Shown here: in pieces, positions 37,084-48,184 of the stretch
How the letters are laid out: each line of letters starts with the position of its first letter
Numbering within the stretch: position 1 is the first letter of the stretch
From: Dillenia suffruticosa
Taxonomy: Eukaryota > Streptophyta > Magnoliopsida > Dilleniales > Dilleniaceae
Reading direction: 5' to 3'
DNA length: 64,000 nucleotides
Assembly: GCA_033439265.1 (NCBI GenBank)
Contig: JAVTVX010000019.1
Location: forward strand, 16,394,039-16,458,038
The notes under the pieces: model-generated
What the model was told of the DNA's origin: nothing
The model's database searches: none
What the model saw: only the letters and a program-made list of their open reading frames with translations
Made by a program: the position numbers and the translations under genes

Positions 37084-37110
37084 ACGTCCCTAAGCATTAA
37101 ATATACAATG
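37084..37110 (-). promoter_or_regulatory. Candidate promoter words of the 103-residue gene
   Basis: In the gene's direction, TTGTATATTTAATGC (TATA-like, about 130 bp upstream of the ATG) is followed by GGGACGTGTTTT (ACGTG core of ABRE or G-box type). Both are kept in the paralogue (near 48263-48292). Which word is used is not known. Confidence 0.35.
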
Positions 37111-37150
37111 GACAACCCAACAAGGGCTTGTGACGTGCTTGGCGTTGAGT

Positions 37151-37153
<3 letters not shown>

Positions 37154-37192
<39 letters not shown>
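37154..37192. repeat. (GA)n tract upstream of copy 1
   Basis: 39 bp of GA. It lies about 145 bp from the TC tract and is its inverse complement, so the promoter is bracketed by two tracts that could pair. The same layout is found at copy 2. Confidence 0.85.
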
Positions 37193-37195
<3 letters not shown>

Positions 37196-37749
37196 GTCTT
37201 AAATGGGCTGAACTTGAGATAATCCAAGTTTTTAATATTATATTGACAACATTGGGTTTGGGAATTTTCTTCGACTAATTGGAAACAAGGCCCAAAAGGA
37301 GATGCTTTTCATACACGAACCTTTTGTCACTTATGGACCTTTGCTACTTTATATTATTGTCACTTTTCTTTTCAAATAACAAAGGGAATAAAAGGTTTAA
37401 CCGGATGGTGAGACCAACTGGGGTAGCTTAATGCAGAGATCGTGTCTCGCACACGCCTAATACAAATTCTTTTTGACTTGTCAGTTGCCTGGTCGCACTT
37501 TGCTTCCTTTGGCATATAAAAATACTAGCACTAGTTTTAAATAATGATAATAATTAAAAATAATTTATATTTTAATTTATTTATTTATTTATTAATTCCA
37601 TTGCTAAGTATTTGACATGTAACATTTTTAGAGAACTTTATAATGATTATATTGAATCACTTATGGGTGATGTTAGTAACACAAATATTCATATTTATAG
37701 CTTAAAATTAAATGCGAAAAATTTTTAAAATTCTTATAATATTTCTTTT

Positions 37750-37781
<32 letters not shown>

Positions 37782-38344
37782 AAGGGGATTGGAATTGAAC
37801 ATTGTAATTATAATGCACAGGTGGCTTGTTTATACTTGAAAATGGTTGCATACTACTACTCCAATGGTAGGACCTGCATAGGTATTTTTGTAACTGTTTT
37901 TGCTGTCTTGGTCATCACTTCTTCTAGTTCAATGATGTGCATGGACTTGAGTTTTTCACTTCATTTGACGGATGGGAAATACAAGTTTATGTGAAGAAGA
38001 AGAAGAAGAAGAAGAAGAGATTTGAATGTAATTTGCTTTCCTTTTCTTTGTCCTTTCTTCTTCAAACTACTAAATCAGGCCAGCTGGATCCATTCCTTCC
38101 AAAATGAGAAATGCTAAACTAATCCCACCAAAAAAAAAAAAAAAAAAAAATCTTATATTACCAAACTTTAATGTAAGAGATTTTTGTTTGTTAAAAATGG
38201 AATGAAATATGGTATTTATCGGTTGGTCCTACGCTGTAAAGTTGATCGATTAATTTATAATATAAAGAATATCGAGTAAAATAATTGAACAATTATTTTA
38301 TGTAATTTAGGATTAAAATAGGATTTTTGTATTTGAAAAGGTGT

Positions 38345-38604
38345 ATTGTTTTATGTTATATAAAAGAGAAAAGGTCAAAATGTGTTCGAGCTGGTTGATA
38401 ATACGACTTCTAACTCATACTAATCGACCACAGATAGGATCAAGCCAGAAATTTATCACGCTTCTGAGTTCACGACAAATTTAAATAACGGGGTCGTGAA
38501 TCAATAGATTTCTCATGCGTGACATAATATTAATTTCATAACGCAATATATGACCAAAATGTGTAAGCAGAATTGAGAAAACTCTTGCTTGTTTCCGATA
38601 GGTA
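38345..38604. other. Spacer between block A and the CACTA-like element
   Basis: Unrecognised AT-rich sequence without a coding frame. Confidence 0.5.
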
Positions 38605-40024
38605 CGTTACCAGAAAATACGATATCAGTGACAGAAATTTTTGTCGCTGAGAGTCAAAAATCTGTCACTAAAAGATATTAATGACGGAAAAAATCCGTCG
38701 TAAAAAATGACCCCACTAATTTTCACTTACCGAAATATATCTATCGTTGATATCAAAGAAGGATTAGCGACGAAAAATTTCTGTTGCTAAAAATATCCAT
38801 CGCGTTGATTTAAAAAATTTTAAAAAAATTTAAAAATTCAGCGACGAAAAATTTTTATCGCTGATAATGAATTATTAGCAGTGGATATACAATCCATCAC
38901 TAATTGTTAAAGCACCTTAAAAGAACAAACCACACACGCTATCCATTCGCCCACTTGCCGCTTGCCTCTTGCTTTAATCTATTAAAAATGCTTTCAAAAT
39001 TGTCTTTACCTTGCATCGAACCCTGACACACGTGAGAGTAATGTGAGTAAGCCAACCACCAACCATCTTTCTTATCTAATTATAATTCTTCTTTTTTTTA
39101 CTTATTACCTTTATATCATATTTTTAACAATAATAAAATAATATAAAATTATAATTTTTTAACGATATAAAAATAATATAAAAATATAATTTATTATAAA
39201 ATAATAAAATAATTTTATTTATCTTAAAATAAAATAATAAAAAATTCCAGACCAAACTTACTTTTATATCTATTTTTTTATTTATTATCTTAACTTCATA
39301 TTTTTTATTAATAATAAAATAATATAAATTGATAATTTATTATAAAATAATAAAATAATAAAATAATAAGGTTTAAGATTAAAATAAAATAATAAAAATT
39401 TAAAAAATTATAATTTTTTGATAATAATAAAATAACATAAAATTAAAATTTTTTAATAATAATAAAATAATATAAAAATATAATTTGTTATAAAATAATG
39501 AAATAATTTTATTTTAGCTTAAAATAAAATAATAAAAAATTTTAAAAAATAAAATAATATTATCCTTCTACAAAATAAAAATAAAAATAAAATTAAAAAA
39601 TTGTAAAAAATTAAAAAATTAAAAAAATAAAAAAAATAAAAAAAAAAATCCGTCGGTAATCCGTGATTAATTTTTTTGTCGGTAATCTATTGCTAATTTT
39701 TTTATAGGTAAAATTTCTATCGGTAATCTGTAACTGATGGATTTATAAAAAATTAATTTTTTTTTTTTTAAATTTTAAAAATCCTTTGGTAATCCGTTAG
39801 TAATATTTTCATCAGTAATCTATTAATAAAATTTCCGTCGGTAATCCGTCGATAATCTATCATTGATAGGTTTACAAAATAATTAAAAAAAACTTAAAAT
39901 TTAAAAAATTTAAAAATTAAAAAATATACAATATCTATTGTTAATTCATCGATAAATTTATCGATAATTCATCGTAATTTATTATAAAATGAAAAATAGT
40001 CATCGATAATTTTTCATGTATCGT
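38605..40024. mobile_element. CACTA-like non-autonomous DNA element (tentative)
   Basis: The left edge reads CGTTACCAGAAAATAC and the right edge, inverted, CACGATACATGAAAAATT. Both are close to the CACTACAAGAAAA ends of plant CACTA elements. The first 350 bp hold inverted words such as GACGGAAAAAATCCGTC and GCGACGAAAAATTT. The last 400 bp hold repeated CCGTCGGTAATCCGT and ATCGATAATTCATCG words. The middle (39060-39650) is very AT-rich with tandem AATAATAAAATAATATAA. There is no transposase. I could not find a clean 3-bp target duplication, so ends and class are tentative. Confidence 0.45.
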
Positions 40025-40317
40025 GTTTTCGCGTTGCGGTAATATTTATAACCTTGTGCAATTTGAGACACTTCTAATCATATTTCTGGCGTCCGTAGGT
40101 GCAACAATCCATATAGGGACACTTACAACCATAGTTGGCACAACTATCCAAACTCTGTGAGGACCAACATATCACCCGACCCAATGGACCAACTGGATTT
40201 TTTTTTTTTTTTTTTTTTTGTTTGGCTACAGACCAACTGGATTCCAACCACTAGTCCCGGTCAAGAAGGAAGTATGGGAAGAATATATCCAAAAGTTAAG
40301 AAAATAAATAACGGGGG

Positions 40318-40500
40318 ATAGTTTATTGAAATATAATATTAAATTTCTTAATTAGTATTTTAAGTTAGACATGTAATTTGAATATGAAATAAATTATGAT
40401 TGGATGATAGCTTTTTAAATGAGTTATTATAAGTTTCGAATCAGATAAATTAGAATATAATTTCGGATAACGATGAATGCAAAAACAAAGATAAGAAAAT
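40318..40500 (+). mobile_element. SINE-like copy
   Basis: It shares the family body (ATATTAAATTTCTTAATTAG ... ATTTGAATATGAAA ... AAATGAGTTATTATAAG ... TTAGAATATAATTTCGGATA) with copies at 50520 and 50814. It lies just before block A'. Target duplication not resolved. Confidence 0.5.
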
Positions 40501-40880
40501 AGATCATTGATCAATGGATCAAAATTGATGGCATCCAGAGAGAGGCATGACATATGTCTACTTAGATAATCGACTTACCGGCCTGAAGTAGATGTTAGAG
40601 AATTTATAAGCCAAAATCAAACCTTTGTACGAAAATCCATGTACCAATATCTACTTAAGTCCAAAATAATAATCAAACCTATGTACCAAAATCTGTGTAC
40701 TAAAATAATAATCAAAATCTTCAAATCTTCACTACTAATTTGTTGACTTTTTTTAGGGGTGGGGGGGACTACGTATTAAATGGGCTGAACTAGAGAGAGA
40801 GGGAGAGAGACTGCGTATTAAATGGGCAGAACTTTCAGATAATCCAAGACTAAACCGTTTACTATTGATTTATTCATTCT

Positions 40881-40902
40881 TGGGCCCCCCGGGGGGGGGG
40901 GC
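40881..40902. repeat. C/G-run palindrome
   Basis: GGGCCCCCC followed by a run of about 11 G. It can fold as a hairpin or a G-quadruplex. A similar G run lies at 48238-48247 in block A''. Confidence 0.6.
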
Positions 40903-41450
40903 ATTATGGATGTCAACAAACCATCTTAATTAATTATTTCGAGGGGCACTTGAAAATTTATTAATTTATTTAAAGGCGACTTTGTGTTTGGGAATTTTCT
41001 TCAACCAATTGCAGACAAAGGGAGATGCTTTTCTGTCACTTATGGACCTTTGCTACCTTATATTATTGTTACTTTTCTTTTCAAATTGCAAAGGAAAAAA
41101 AAAAAATTTATGCTGGATGGAGAGACCAACTGGGGTAGCTTAATGCAGAGTGTGTCTGGCACACGCCTAAAATAAATTCTTTTTGACTAGTCAGTTGGCT
41201 AGTCGCACTTTGCTTCCTTCGGCAATTGAAAAATACTAGTACTAGTTTTAAATAATGAAAAGAATTAAAAAGAATTTATATATTATTTATTTATTTATTT
41301 ATTTATTTATTAATTAATTCCATTGCTAATTATTTGAGATGTAACATTTGTAGAGAGCAATAATAATGTTGAATCATTAATTGGCGAGGTTAGTAACAGA
41401 TATTCATGATTATAGCTCAATATTAAATATTTTACAATATTTTAAAATTC

Positions 41451-41488
<38 letters not shown>

Positions 41489-41700
41489 GAAGGGGTTTTA
41501 ACTTGAACATTGTAATTATAATGCACATGTGGCTTGTTTATACTTGAAAAATGTTGCATACTACTGCTCCAATGGTAGAAGCTGAATAGGTATTTTTGCA
41601 ACTATTTTTGCTGTCTTGGTCATCACTTCTTCTAGTTCAATGATGTGCTTGGACTTGAGTTTTTCACTTCATTTGACTGATGGGAAACACAAGTTTATGT

Positions 41701-41796
41701 GAAGAAGAAGAAGAAGAAGAAGAAGAAGAAGAAGAAGAAGAAGAAGAAGAAGAAGAAGAAGAAGAAGAAGAAGAAGAAGAAGAAGAAGAAGAAGAA
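41701..41796. repeat. Expanded (GAA)n microsatellite, about 32 units
   Basis: 96 bp of pure GAA. The matching positions in blocks A (37993-38018, under 9 units) and A'' (49196-49215, under 7 units) are far shorter. The poly-serine frame across it on the other strand is a by-product. Confidence 0.9.
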
Positions 41797-42833
41797 TACA
41801 TTTGCATGTAATTTGGTTTTCTTTTCTTTTTTTCTTTCTTCTTCAAATTACTAAATCAAGCTAGCTGGATCCGCTCCATCCAAAATGAGTAATGCTAAAC
41901 TAATCCAAAAGAAAAAAGAAAAAAAAAAATCTAATATTACCAAACTTTAGTGTAATAGATTTTTGTTTGTTAAAAATGGAATCAAATAGGGTATTTATGG
42001 GTTGGTTCTTATTACGCTGCAAAGTTAATAGAGCATATCATGATTGATTAACTTATTGTGCGAAGAATATTCGAAAAATATTTTATCAATTATTTTATAT
42101 TACATCAGACTTGAGGAATTTAGGACTAAAATAGTTATGAAAAATAGGATTTTCCTACCTGAATTTACTACGTAAAAAAAAAAAAAAGTACTATGATATA
42201 TCATGTTAGTATATTTTTAATGTTTTTAATTGTTTTAGTATTTTTCAGAAATGATAGAGATAAAATCGTCAACTACTAAAGTCTTTTGCCTTCTGAAACT
42301 CTTTTAAGAGGGTTTTCTCTCATAACTAAAAAATCATCCAAAAGTTGACAACGTGAGCAGGATGAGAAGACCTTGAACTTGGCAATCACTCTCAAGAATT
42401 AGGATGTCATTGTCTGAATAATTATATTTGAGGGGGAGGTGTCTTAGAGTAACTATATTAAGAGTGTAAATCAGTGCGAAGGTTAAATCGGCTTTTAATA
42501 TCAAAAACTGTGTCATGCAGTTTAGTAACATGAAATATTTTATCTCTTTTAACTCTGATTTCAATTTTTATTTTGTAAATGCAAAATTAGAAAATACGTT
42601 CGTCTATCAAAATTTCAAAATATTTTTTCAAGTTAGAAAATTCAGCATGCACAATGCATTATTCTCTGTTTAAGAAAGAACATCCAAATTTTTGCAAAAG
42701 TTAACACGTCAACTTTAGATGATTTTTGGTGGTATAAAAATAAATTTTGATAAAGATTTTTCAAATAATAGATTGTTTTCGATCATTTTGAAAAGACAAT
42801 TTTATTTTAGGACTTCTCAAGATTTTTGCTTGA

Positions 42834-43055
42834 AGAGTTAGCGAAAGAATTAGAATTAGAATTAATGAAACTTTAAATTATGATGAATTAACTTATGGAG
42901 AAAAAAATTCACCATATAATAATGAAGGATTAACTTTATTTAATTCTTTAAAATTAGAAAGAAGGCATAAAAGAGATTTTAAGGAAAATAAAAAAGAATT
43001 AAACAATTTTTATTATCAATATGGATTTATGATAAATTGTAGCATACTCTTTTAG
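42834..43055 (+). CDS. Unrecognised AT-rich open frame
   Basis: A 73-codon frame without an early ATG, including the stretches NETLNYDELTYGEKNSPYNN and LKLERRHKRDFKENKKELNN, then FYYQYGF. The mixed, charged composition is not low-complexity. It lies between duplication block A' and a Tat-like gag piece and could be the upstream part of that element or a fossil of another retroelement. I do not recognise the family. Confidence 0.25.
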   Translation, partial: RVSERIRIRINETLNYDELTYGEKNSPYNNEGLTLFNSLKLERRHKRDFKENKKELNNFYYQYGFMINCSILF

Positions 43056-43229
43056 AAAATTATAAAAATAATGAAAAGATTATTCTAAACCTTATGCATA
43101 GTTCTAGACTGGAAAGATGTAGTTTGAGGATTGAACATTCAAGGAGGAACTAAAGCATGGAGGTTTAGGGAAATTGATTGATTCATTAGCAAAACTCATT
43201 TCATGCCCAGTCTTACTGTCTTTTTAGTA

Positions 43230-44424
43230 ATCATGTCTCCAAAAAGAAGAAATAGAAACATCTCAAAGGTTATGTTCGTGTTGAAAGGACAAACGCCCAA
43301 CCCAACGAATCTTGTTCAACCAATGATTTGAGTCAATCAAATAGATATTTCCATCAACCACTCAGGAACCATCCCCTCAAGGAGAACCCCAACCGTGTGT
43401 CACTCAACCTCAAAACCAATCGATTCCATCCCCCATTCCCATCTCTCCTGATAGAGTCCACCACTTTGAAAAAGGAGAGACTCTAATCAAAGATACAGAG
43501 GATGAGCAGACAATTGGAGGAGTTTAGCCATGCTCGTAGACAAGAAGTTCTGCCGTACAGAGAAACCACGTTTGCACAAACTCCAACCTCAAAGTCACCG
43601 AGAGCGCTTGGTCACCTCCCAACATGATCCGAATGACTTGAAAAAGCAGGTTGAGGATCTCATTGCCACTGAATTGAAGCGTGTTAGTGTAGGAAGAGAT
43701 GAGGCCGCTCAGTACACTACTAGTCTCTCACCCTTCAAACCTAAAATCTCTATTGAACCGATGCCGCGGGACATGCTCCTCCCTCCTATGGAGAGATATG
43801 ACGGTACCACCAATCCTCGCGATCATGCTGCTCACTTCATGAGGGTGATGATTTCAAGAGACATGTCTTATGCAGCTATGTGCAAGCATTTCCCCACAAC
43901 CTTAAAAGGCAATACTTTGACATGATTCAATTCTCTACCCCCATTTAGTGTCGGAACTGAGGTAACTGTTCGAGATCTACTTCGTGATAAGTTGAAGGGC
44001 CAAGAGAAAATTTACTTCCCTCCTATTACTACGACAAATGGACAATGAGCTCTTGAGAGATTTTTTTTGAAAAATTTAAGACAGAGATGATACAAGTTTT
44101 GGGTTTAGACCACTCTAATGTTTCAGCAGTATTACTTACTGAATTGCGGTATTTAGGAATAAAAATCTCAATCACGAAAAATCCCTCAACTACCATTTAG
44201 AAAGTTGGTACTATTACTTTCACAAGGATTTCGGCCACTTGACGGACGGTTGTAGAAAGTTGAAGGGCGAACTTGAGGCATTGGTTTAAGAGGGCAAGCT
44301 CCAGAAGTTCGTCCATGCAGATCTAGAAAATTGCATCCCTCAAGAACCACGTGGCTCAGCAAATGAACCGAACGAACAATAGTCTGCAAGAGTTGCCCGA
44401 GACATGCCACATAGAGTAATCCTC
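43230..44424 (+). mobile_element. Tat/Ogre-like Ty3/gypsy gag fragment, broken
   Basis: Part of a gag region. It has a proline- and glutamine-rich start, a core with ERYDGTTNPRDHAAHF (the YDGTxDPxDH motif of plant gypsy gag) near 43790-43850, and a later part like FHKDFGHLTDGCRKLKGELE near 44220-44280. No LTR of its own is visible. It is broken, with several breaks, and stops where an LTR-like sequence begins at 44425. Confidence 0.75.
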
Positions 44425-44960
44425 TGTCACGCCCCGAACCGGGGTCATGGGCAGCCGCTTGTTGCCTTGGATGCCGGCTATATTTTTTTCAAAAAATCGA
44501 ACATAATCTCCCCATATTTCAGAGGTCTCCTATGTATAATTTACCCTATAATATTCATAACCATCCTGTCAATTCAATAAAAGAGTCATTCCGGCCTCAT
44601 AATCATTAACCAAACCACAGCTGACAACTAGGACAACGCAAGGCTATAGAAATTTCTAGCAGTCCTAGTCACAAACCTCTACTGCCATGCTAAACTAGAG
44701 CATTAGCAGCCGCCACACCGAGCGGATCTAAATGTTTATACACATGTACAATAAATTCCCAAGTTAACATTTTAAATTCATATAGGTGTCTTAATGCAAG
44801 TGAACCGAGTCAATATGAGAGTTTCTCGAATAAATGTCTATAATTATACAATCATCCAAGAAAATGACAAGTTTTCTAATATTGTTGATGGTACGGTGGA
44901 CACGGGACTTGGAACCTCTCGCCATTTCAATTTTCTCACAAACTTCACAAACCCTAATTT
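44425..44960 (-). repeat. Diverged LTR fragment related to the Tekay-like LTR
   Basis: TGTCACGCCCCGAACCGGGGT at its left edge is the inverse complement of the LTR end at 9136-9156. Matching words follow in the same order (GATGCCGGC, AATCTCCCCATAT, CACAAACCTCTACTGCCATGC). It is clearly more distant from 1-9156 than those LTRs are from each other. The far end is not defined. Confidence 0.6.
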
Positions 44961-46065
44961 GACAAGTTTTTTCTTTTCCAAAAAATAACTGTCTATGCCT
45001 ATAACCAATCGAGAGACCAGCAACAAAATGTATATGAAAAAAGATTCACAAAAATAAAAAAGGCACGTGTCGCATTTTATGCTCACTATCGTGTCTCTGC
45101 ATTTACTCAAAATTGCTTTGCTTTTTTGCCCATTCATTTTCTTAATTCTTATCCCTTTAAACCTACTCCTAATGCTATTTTAACGAAACGATATTAGGAG
45201 TAAGGACAAATGATAGTGCATGCTCTGATAGTCCATTACAATAAAATCTCAACAAACCCATCAACATAAATCTCGCAAAGTATTACGCGGCCTCTCAAGG
45301 GGGCACTCTTATACTCTCAGGAAAATACTCTCTTGGTCGAAATCCCTCTCTCGACTTTAGTATCTCGATAAGCCCTCTCGGTCCTTTACACATCGCTTAA
45401 TTGCTCTCTTTCGACATAGCCTACTCACTAAACCCTTTAACCTCGTGACCTTCCGACCTTTTGGCCCTTATGGAGATAACTTCCATTACGAGATGGGTCC
45501 TAGCTATAGTTATATGGTAAGAAAAATTTTTTTTGACAAGTTTAAATCTTTTTTAATCTGATACGAATTTATTATAATTTTACCCGATTAGAAAGTAAAT
45601 TCCCTAACAATTAAGATTTCCCTGCTCTTTATAATAAGAACAGAAACTTTTTTATTTCAAAAGACTCTGAATCTACAAAAAGTCTACAATTATGATTGCT
45701 GTAATCTCAGGAGACTTTTACAATGAAACTAGAGTTTCTACACCCTCCAATAAGACTTGTTATGTGGATACATACTATATATATTAAATAGAGATGATCA
45801 GCTAGATACACTTAATCTCTATACACAAAACACACAAGGGTTATACAGGGTTATTCAATAGTTCTCTTCAGTTTGTTTCTCTATCTAAGCCACTCTTTCT
45901 AATTTAAATATTGAAATTTCTTTCGTCGAAATCACTTTCGGTGGTGTTTTACAAATCCTATCATTTACGTAGATCCAGAACACTCAGCATCACTAGTTCC
46001 ACACTCAAGTCAATATAGCAATTATCTATACAGTAAAACCCACCTCCAATACCTCCTAAAGCTGA
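44960..46065. other. Spacer with a possible LTR remnant
   Basis: No gene. Words in 45340-45760 (CTCTCTCGACTTTAGTATCTCGATAAG, then ACTAGAGTTTCTACACC about 370 bp on; key words only) resemble inverted words in 51960-52690 at similar spacing, which suggests two worn LTR fragments of one family. Confidence 0.3.
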
Positions 46066-46580
46066 CAAATTTTGATCATGAATTATGCATTATGAATTGT
46101 TGAAGCCAATGATATTATACTATGTAAGACCATTGAATTTAAGATTACCATCTTAGATATTCCTTTGTTCCGTCCATCTTCATTTCATTAGGTAGAAGAA
46201 TTAAATTAATTACACGACAAATTCTCAGTCTTTACAAAATTATACAATATTCTATGGAAACTACGTTGACCATAGCTGTAGACTCTCTCTCTCTCTCTCT
46301 CATATTCATTAAAACAAGAGGACAGGCTGTGGATAAAAAACTAAATACGAGCAGCTGGATGAACAGAAGATGTTGGCCCCTCTCAGTTTGGTAGCAACTT
46401 AAAAGAAAAAAAAATATGTTCGGTACTTTGAAGCGAGGACGATTGAAAAGATATGTTTTGATGTATGTCCATATTTCTTGAAGTTCAATAATAACTGTGC
46501 ATGAAAAAATAACTAATTGACCCAATAAGGGACTTTAACATTTAGCCCATTAAAAGAGGTTGGGTCATGCAAGCATATTT

Positions 46581-46790
46581 TTTTTTTGGGTATTATCGAA
46601 TCCTTATACAATTAAAAAAATATATATATTTTTTTGATATTATACCGATCGGTATCCAAAATTATATTTCAATTAACCTGATTCAAAACTTACATTAGTT
46701 TATTAAAGGAATTATCCTTTTATTCATATCCAAAACGTGAGTTGAATTTATAACCTTAAATAAGAAATTTAATGTCATATTTTACTAAAT
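46581..46790 (-). mobile_element. SINE-like copy, absent from block A
   Basis: On the minus strand it shows GTTATAAATTCAACTCACG (box B-like), AATATAATTTTGGATACCGA and a long A-rich tail. It interrupts the GGGTCATGCAA...GCATAT word that is continuous in block A near 35195-35215. Confidence 0.55.
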
Positions 46791-47284
46791 CAACTTATAT
46801 GACTTCCCCCAAAAAGGAATAGCTAGAGGTGGAAATATTACGTTCCACCTAGCCTTCAAATGTAAGAGTTGATTTGGCAATTGTAGCGCATTTTCCCGGT
46901 CTACTGGATGACGTATCAAAGGTTCCCCATTCTATTTTTTTATTTATTTTTTTTATACCTTTGCGCTTGGTGCAATGACGAACTAGTGATATAATAATCG
47001 AGGAGCGTCAATTGCTTGTTGAAAACAATTAACATTTCACCCTTTTTCTTTTTTCCTTTTCTCAATTTATGTTTTATTTTGTAGAAAGTTCGATTAAAAT
47101 TATGAAAAACATAATTTTTAAATTTTTTTATTATTAAATAATTATTTATTAGTTATTACATTAATATAATCATACCAACCAGCTGTACCGGTCAAATTGG
47201 ATGAACCATGTACCACCCCGAATGAAATGGTATGCAAATATTTAACCTCCATGCATGATTACGAATATTAATAGAAAATTTCTA

Positions 47285-47465
47285 TCAATCTCTTTTGAAT
47301 TGAATGGTCGGGTACTTTACCTTTTTAATCACAGATCTCGAACTCGAATCATTCAAATAACGAAAAAGAATTTAAGAGAGTTAACTCTTAAAATGGATAT
47401 TACAGTACTCGAATCAAATTAATAGAATAAAATCTGGATATCGACGGTAAAAATAAAAAAAAAGG
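47285..47465 (+). mobile_element. SINE-like copy, absent from block A
   Basis: It has a box B-like AACTCGAATCATTC word, the family 3' part (TACTCGAATCAAATTAATAGAATAAAATCTGGATATCGA; key words only) and an A-rich tail. It is flanked by GAAAATTTC and GAGAATTTC, a likely worn target duplication. Block A is continuous here (near 36180). Confidence 0.55.
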
Positions 47466-47849
47466 GGGAGAATTTCGAATGGGCTCAAACCAAAAACCAC
47501 GTAAGAATCCTTTGTTCGCAAGATCATCCCTTAAGAGTTTAGGAAAGTTTGGAAAAGAATACAAATTTATAGGATAAGATATCGCCCACAAAGCCCAATG
47601 GGTAGGACCAGCCCAATAGCCTCACCATTGATTCTGCAACAAATTTCTCAAATTCTAAAACAGGGTTTGTACAAATCAAAACAAGCAGTGCCTAAGTCTA
47701 ATCAAACCCGTGTACTATAACCTACTTATGTCATTGAAATTCATCATATATATGAACTGCACCCTCAAGAAAACATAACTATTACTAAAAATAAATAAAT
47801 AAAACATAACCCATACAAAAGATCGATGAATATAGTACTGGTGTTGATT

Positions 47850-48161
47850 TTATGAGGAGGGATCGTCTTCTTCCTTGATGGTCGGTAAACTAGGTTCGTC
47901 GTCGATGCTGACGATGTGAGCTTGATCTTTTCCTTGTAAGCATTCTTGTAAGATTAAGAGACCAAGTTCTTTGTAAACATCTTTTGTATCAACTTTAGCT
48001 TTCAGATCTTCAAACCGTTTTGTAGTCATACGTACCTTAATTTTCACACCGTTGCCCGATTGATTCTGAGTTGTTAGGCCTTTTTCTCTGAGATTTGGTT
48101 GCCATGAATTTTGTTTATGGTTCCATGGGTGCACTACCTTCTTCCCTACCCAATTCCCCAT
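47850..48161 (-). CDS. Conserved 103-residue protein, copy 2
   Basis: The paralogue of 36659-36970. It starts MGNWVGKKVV, keeps VKIKVRMTTKRFEDLKAKVD and ends KEEDDPSS. The open frame extends upstream through the GA tract and GC-rich sequence, adding 49 residues (REREREREM before MGN). I choose the MGN start because it matches copy 1 and keeps Gly2 for possible myristoylation. Differences from copy 1 are I5V, Q22P, S23N, L39V, R47T, E52D, P59T, P68L, E80Q, T85S and D89E. The same TC/GA tracts and TATA-like and ACGTG words precede it. A worn DUF4228/PADRE-type link is possible but unproven. Confidence 0.72.
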   Translation of the reverse strand: MGNWVGKKVVHPWNHKQNSWQPNLREKGLTTQNQSGNGVKIKVRMTTKRFEDLKAKVDTKDVYKELGLLILQECLQGKDQAHIVSIDDEPSLPTIKEEDDPSS

Positions 48162-48184
48162 CTCTCTCTCTCTCTCTCTCTCTC
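48161..48184. repeat. (TC)n tract abutting the start codon of copy 2
   Basis: 24 bp of TC, shorter than the 38 bp at copy 1 but in the identical place beside the ATG. Confidence 0.85.

Larger units (their letters stand above)
34480..38340. repeat. Segmental duplication block A
   Basis: The block matches 46070-49340 in order and orientation, from GCATGAATTGTGCAT-type sequence, through the CT tract, the 103-residue gene, the GA tract and the GAA microsatellite, to a tail near 38340. From 37200 on it also matches block A'. SINE insertions interrupt the match at 34750-34920, 35306-35396 and about 35462-35612. Confidence 0.8.
40760..42672. repeat. Segmental duplication block A'
   Basis: It matches block A'' from the ACGTATTAAATGGGCTGAAC word through the TA and GAA microsatellites to GCATGCACAATGCATTATTC near 42650, and block A over its middle part. 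The part that would hold the 103-residue gene is not here. It shares the AACCATCTTA...TTATTTAAAG segment with A'' but not with A, so A' and A'' look closer to each other. Confidence 0.75.

Noticed and set aside
36880-37155. A plus-strand 91-codon frame over the gene start and CT tract
   Set aside because: It is antisense to the conserved 103-residue gene and includes a microsatellite run; the paralogue does not support it.
41664-41846. A poly-serine frame
   Set aside because: It is the GAA microsatellite read on the other strand.
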